From NCBI GenBank assembly GCA_019307665.1, contig JAFDJC010000121.1:1-15362 (forward strand): a stretch of 15,362 nucleotides of DNA, in the 5' to 3' direction. The number at the start of each line of letters is the position of its first letter. Position 1 is the stretch's first letter. Below the pieces are notes generated by a model. It had not been told where the DNA came from, did not search any database, and saw only the letters and a list, made by a program, of their open reading frames with translations. The position numbers and the translations under genes were made by a program. The DNA comes from Deltaproteobacteria bacterium (GTDB lineage: Bacteria > Desulfobacterota > Desulfobacteria > Desulfobacterales > SURF-7). Shown piece by piece: positions 12,930 to 15,362 of this stretch.

Positions 12930-13262
12930 ATGGCAGCAAATACAAAACGATGGTACGCCCGGAATTATTCTGAAGTTCCTATTATGTTCGGATCCAGAGA
13001 ATCAAAAAAATATTACTCAGCCAGAATGAATAATAAAAGTATAGCGGGGATGAGCTTTCAGTCAGGTCATTTTATCGAGCCGGGTACAAAGCTTCGGATA
13101 AAGCTGCTGAATAATGCGCCTGATATGACTTACAGTCCTGAAGCCTACAAAATTTACCATGCTGAAGTCAAATGGTGCAGAAAAGTGGGTAATATCGATG
13201 AATTCGACGCCTACGGAATAGGGGTCAGGTTCAATGACACTTCAACCTGTTTAAATCAATAG
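12930..13262 (+). CDS. PilZ-domain protein, probable c-di-GMP receptor
   Basis: A 110-residue single-domain PilZ protein. PilZ domains bind cyclic di-GMP through an N-terminal RxxxR and a downstream [D/N]xSxxG. Here R7-W-Y-A-R11 and N35-K-S-I-A-G40 fit exactly, so ligand binding is likely. The remainder has the expected beta-barrel pattern, with PGTKLRIKLL (51-60), HAEVKWCRKV, and YGIGVRF near the end. There is no output domain, so it would act through protein-protein contacts, for example on motility, exopolysaccharide or sigma-factor functions. The start is fixed by AAGGAGGTG (12917-12925), an exceptionally strong ribosome binding site. It has its own promoter and long leader, and a diguanylate cyclase gene lies 580 bp downstream, which supports a c-di-GMP role. 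Confidence 0.9.
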   Translation: MAANTKRWYARNYSEVPIMFGSRESKKYYSARMNNKSIAGMSFQSGHFIEPGTKLRIKLLNNAPDMTYSPEAYKIYHAEVKWCRKVGNIDEFDAYGIGVRFNDTSTCLNQ

Positions 13263-13368
13263 GTATTTGCATAGAGAAACCAGCGAGTGTTGAAACAGAT
13301 ACAGACTCTTTTCAGCAAAACCTATCGATTGTCAACTCATATTCAGGCAACTGTTTCTAAGCTCCACC

Positions 13369-13653
13369 CTACCGGCCATGAACAAAACGCATAAGAATTC
13401 TGAAATCCCCCTTCCTTATATTATTAGGAACTTTATAACCATCAGGGATTAAAAGCGTCAGGACGCGGCCACCCATCGGGTCAGAAGTATGGTTTTCCGA
13501 CCTTCTGTCTTTTTCTCCAATAGGAGGACTCGGAAAATGCTTTCGCGGTTGCCGAATGCCAAGTGTTTTAGCTTCAATAAATTCGCTCAGCCGTTCTTTC
13601 CGGTTCTTTTTCGCCGCCCCAACAGGCGGCGGAGCGCCAATTACGATTTCCAT
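13369..13653 (-). CDS. Small basic protein of unknown function, 94 residues
   Basis: I do not recognise this protein. The ATG at 13653 is chosen because AAGGA lies nine bases upstream; a GTG at 13662 would place that site too close. The N-terminus MEIVIGAPPPVGAAKKNRKERL is Pro/Ala-rich and then basic, and a helix SEFIEAKTLGIRQP follows. The middle is low-complexity and charged (PSPPIGEKDRRSENHTSDP), and the C-terminus looks folded (GRVLTLLIPDGYKVPNNIRK then GDFRILMRF). There is no membrane helix or catalytic motif. It lies antisense between the PilZ and GGDEF genes and converges on the former. Ordinary codon use and the ribosome binding site favour a real gene over the open frames on the other strand. 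Confidence 0.55.
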   Translation of the reverse strand: MEIVIGAPPPVGAAKKNRKERLSEFIEAKTLGIRQPRKHFPSPPIGEKDRRSENHTSDPMGGRVLTLLIPDGYKVPNNIRKGDFRILMRFVHGR

Positions 13654-13807
13654 TTTTTTCACATCCTTTCTGCTTTATTATATTATCGGCATAACCATCA
13701 GATTTCTTTATATTCTGTTCAACTCTTATAAAAAACCACCGGATAACAGATGACGGTTTAAGCCGGTAATAAAAGTAATTTAATTAAGTATTGCTGAGCA
13801 TTGCTGC

Positions 13808-13837
13808 TTGACACCCCAGCAAACAGCCGGGTATTAT
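13808..13837 (+). promoter_or_regulatory. Sigma-70-type promoter immediately before the GGDEF gene
   Basis: A perfect TTGACA (13808-13813), an 18-bp spacer and TATTAT (13832-13837). The predicted start point, about seven bases after the -10, falls on or beside the ATG at 13843, which implies a leaderless or nearly leaderless transcript. Confidence 0.55.
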
Positions 13838-13842
13838 TCTAT

Positions 13843-15362
13843 ATGGAAAAAAATATCTTTGCCGAAAAATTGAAGATCATCTCTGAAGTTACTGTTGAAG
13901 CCCTTAAGGGGCTTGCATCAAAAGGTATTGATCCTAATGCCAAAGTTTTATTGATAGAGCTGCAAAAAAGAAAAGAGATACAAAACCTATATACCGAGAA
14001 GGCAAAGAGTGCTGCCGCAAATGAAGAATTAACATCTCAGACAGAAACAGCTCTCGCAAGAAACAACCACCTCTTAAAACAGATTAATGCGCTCGATTCA
14101 GAGGCTATTGATAAAGAATCATTTTACCGACAGGCGCTCCTTACCCTTATCAGGGTGACATCCATAAAACAAAAGAGCCCGGTTTATAAACCGGTAATTG
14201 ATTTAAAGATATTACTGCAGAAAGGTGCCACAGGTGACGAACTGAAGCATGCTTTGCAAAATTTAAAAACCGCTGCCCTGAACGATGATATTGATGATGC
14301 AGAGGTTCCCTCAAAACCGATATCTCTTCTGGGTCGAATTTTTAAGGGCCGTGATCCGGAAATGCCTGGAGAAGAAACGCCCTGGCAAGTTAAATACATT
14401 CAGCTACTTAAAACAGCTTACCAGGAATTTATTGATGAACTGCGACTGAATCTGCCCGAAAAAGACATTGACGCCTTTTCTGAAATCAACCTTCATATCA
14501 GGGAAAGCAACACCATAGAAGAACTGGGAGTGGTAAGGGATGAAATTTTATCTCTGATTAGAGGTTTTACAGACAATGTCAGTTCTGAACGTGAGCTGAC
14601 GGCTGAATTTATAAAAGAAATTACAAAACATCTTTTTGAAGTCGAAAGGCAGATACTCCAATCAGTTGCATATATCGACGGAATTCTAAATGCTGATGGA
14701 GAATTCAATACACATCTAAAGGGACATATAGACGCGTTGAAAACAAGCTTTGATTTCAACAAAACGCTTGAAGATCTGAAAGCAGCGGTCCTTTCCAGGC
14801 TAAATACTATTAATGAAGCCATAGAAACCAAAACAAAACATGACAAGAGGTTCAAGGAAGAATCAGACAAGCATATGTCAAACATCAGGCAGGATCTTGA
14901 AAGGATGAAAAAAAATATCCTTTCAGCAAAAGAACATTCAAAACACCTTGAAGAGGAGTTGCTTAAAGATCCTTTGACAGGGGCTTTCAACCGCCGTGCC
15001 TATGACCGGTTTATCAGGCAAGAGTTTAACAGATACCTCAGATATGGCACCGTTTTTTCCGTGATTTTATTTGATGTTGACCATTTCAAACTGATTAACG
15101 ATACATACGGTCATGCAGTGGGCGATAAATGCCTTTTGGAAATCATCAACAGGGTGAAACCCGTCCTTAGAGAAACCGATTTTTGGGCCAGGTACGGAGG
15201 CGAAGAATTCGTCATCCTGTTGCCGGAAACCGACAGCACCAGTGCTGCAAAAGTGGCTGAAAAGCTGAGAAGCGTTGTAGAGAACATCGAATTTCTACAT
15301 AGAAAAGAAACTGTAAGAATAACCATTAGTCTTGGCGTAACTGAAGCTGTACCCGGCGATAA
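13843..15362 (+). CDS. GGDEF diguanylate cyclase with long coiled-coil N-terminus, 3' end outside window
   Basis: Probable diguanylate cyclase making c-di-GMP from two GTP, open to the end of the window (506 residues seen). Residues 1-370 are soluble, mostly helical and heptad-like, with no membrane segment. A conserved-looking stretch PWQVKYIQLLKTAYQEFIDE lies near 178-197 and a coiled coil runs to about 370. I do not recognise this sensor region. The GGDEF domain begins DPLTGAFNRRAYDRF (376-390), has metal-site D411 in FDVDHFKLINDTYGHAVGD, and active-site GGEEF at 452-456. R443-E-T-D446, exactly five residues before it, is the RxxD inhibitory site, so product feedback is likely. No EAL domain is visible. 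The ATG at 13843 has no clear ribosome binding site and sits at the predicted transcription start. Confidence 0.93.
   Translation, partial: MEKNIFAEKLKIISEVTVEALKGLASKGIDPNAKVLLIELQKRKEIQNLYTEKAKSAAANEELTSQTETALARNNHLLKQINALDSEAIDKESFYRQALLTLIRVTSIKQKSPVYKPVIDLKILLQKGATGDELKHALQNLKTAALNDDIDDAEVPSKPISLLGRIFKGRDPEMPGEETPWQVKYIQLLKTAYQEFIDELRLNLPEKDIDAFSEINLHIRESNTIEELGVVRDEILSLIRGFTDNVSSERELTAEFIKEITKHLFEVERQILQSVAYIDGILNADGEFNTHLKGHIDALKTSFDFNKTLEDLKAAVLSRLNTINEAIETKTKHDKRFKEESDKHMSNIRQDLERMKKNILSAKEHSKHLEEELLKDPLTGAFNRRAYDRFIRQEFNRYLRYGTVFSVILFDVDHFKLINDTYGHAVGDKCLLEIINRVKPVLRETDFWARYGGEEFVILLPETDSTSAAKVAEKLRSVVENIEFLHRKETVRITISLGVTEAVPGD

Noticed and set aside
13292..13357. Inverted repeat GAAACAG/CTGTTTC between the PilZ and 94-residue genes, considered as a bidirectional terminator
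   Set aside because: The loop exceeds 50 nt, the stem is 7 bp and no T-run follows.
13369..13653. The small unknown gene as the missing STAS anti-anti-sigma partner
   Set aside because: No STAS-like phospho-serine motif or alternating strand-helix pattern; it is basic and partly low-complexity.
13489..13753. Two rightward frames (80 and 65 codons) opposite the 94-residue gene
   Set aside because: No good ribosome binding sites, and the products are rich in Phe, Arg and Ser as expected for antisense shadows. The leftward frame has a ribosome binding site and a more protein-like sequence.
13728..13775. ACCGG/CCGGT stem with a T-run, read leftward, as an intrinsic terminator
   Set aside because: Stem of 5 bp with a loop over 20 nt, and no leftward gene upstream for it to terminate.
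14493..14990. Leftward 165-codon frame
   Set aside because: Antisense to the helical part of the GGDEF protein; its Ser/Leu/Phe-rich composition is that of a complement of Lys/Glu codons.

Overview
The window looks like a chromosomal segment of a moderately AT-rich Gram-negative bacterium, most likely a sulfate-reducing Desulfobacterales-type deltaproteobacterium (Desulfobacterota). This rests on my recollection of family variants: a short single-domain ArgA-type acetyltransferase with a cysteine-bearing tail, a small Cys-rich protein in front of pgk, and an Hpt/RsbU/RsbW-type signalling cluster. It is not a database result.

Layout. (1) 1-6053, + strand: a tight housekeeping run of 3'-partial-window gyrA, gpsA, radC, a 96-aa Cys-containing unknown, pgk and a TVP38/DedA-like membrane protein. 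Genes abut, overlap or lie within about 26 nt of each other. (2) 6054-7063: an accessory patch with short G/C-rich repeats, then a leftward VapC-type PIN toxin and Phd/YefM-type antitoxin pair whose promoter overlaps a palindrome. A strong rightward promoter serves the next gene. (3) 7064-8137: a 357-aa protein I do not recognise, overlapping its leftward neighbour stop-to-stop. (4) 8134-9398, - strand: an amidohydrolase translationally coupled (ATGA) to an ArgA-like N-acetylglutamate synthase, with a possible 24-codon leader ORF just upstream. (5) 9651-12100, + strand: a four-gene signalling operon of a pyruvate-kinase-C-terminal-like protein, an orphan Hpt, a receiver plus SpoIIE/PP2C phosphatase, and an RsbW-like HATPase kinase. 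A convergent single-domain receiver follows (12118-12522, -). (6) 12686-15362: a PilZ protein behind a long, possibly structured leader, a small unknown leftward gene, and a GGDEF diguanylate cyclase cut by the window end.

How it may work together. Hpt, REC-PP2C, HATPase, PilZ and GGDEF within about 5.7 kb recall the HptB-HsbR-HsbA-HsbD system of Pseudomonas aeruginosa, where a phosphorelay drives a partner-switching phosphatase/kinase and links to a diguanylate cyclase. Here the HsbR-like protein appears split in two (REC-PP2C plus a separate HATPase). No STAS (HsbA-like) protein and no histidine kinase are visible, and a PK_C-like protein heads the operon. This is the most interesting system in the window. 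The candidate structured leader of the PilZ gene and the apparently leaderless GGDEF gene are the next most worthwhile observations. I see no rRNA, tRNA, CRISPR array, intact insertion sequence or convincing intrinsic terminator.
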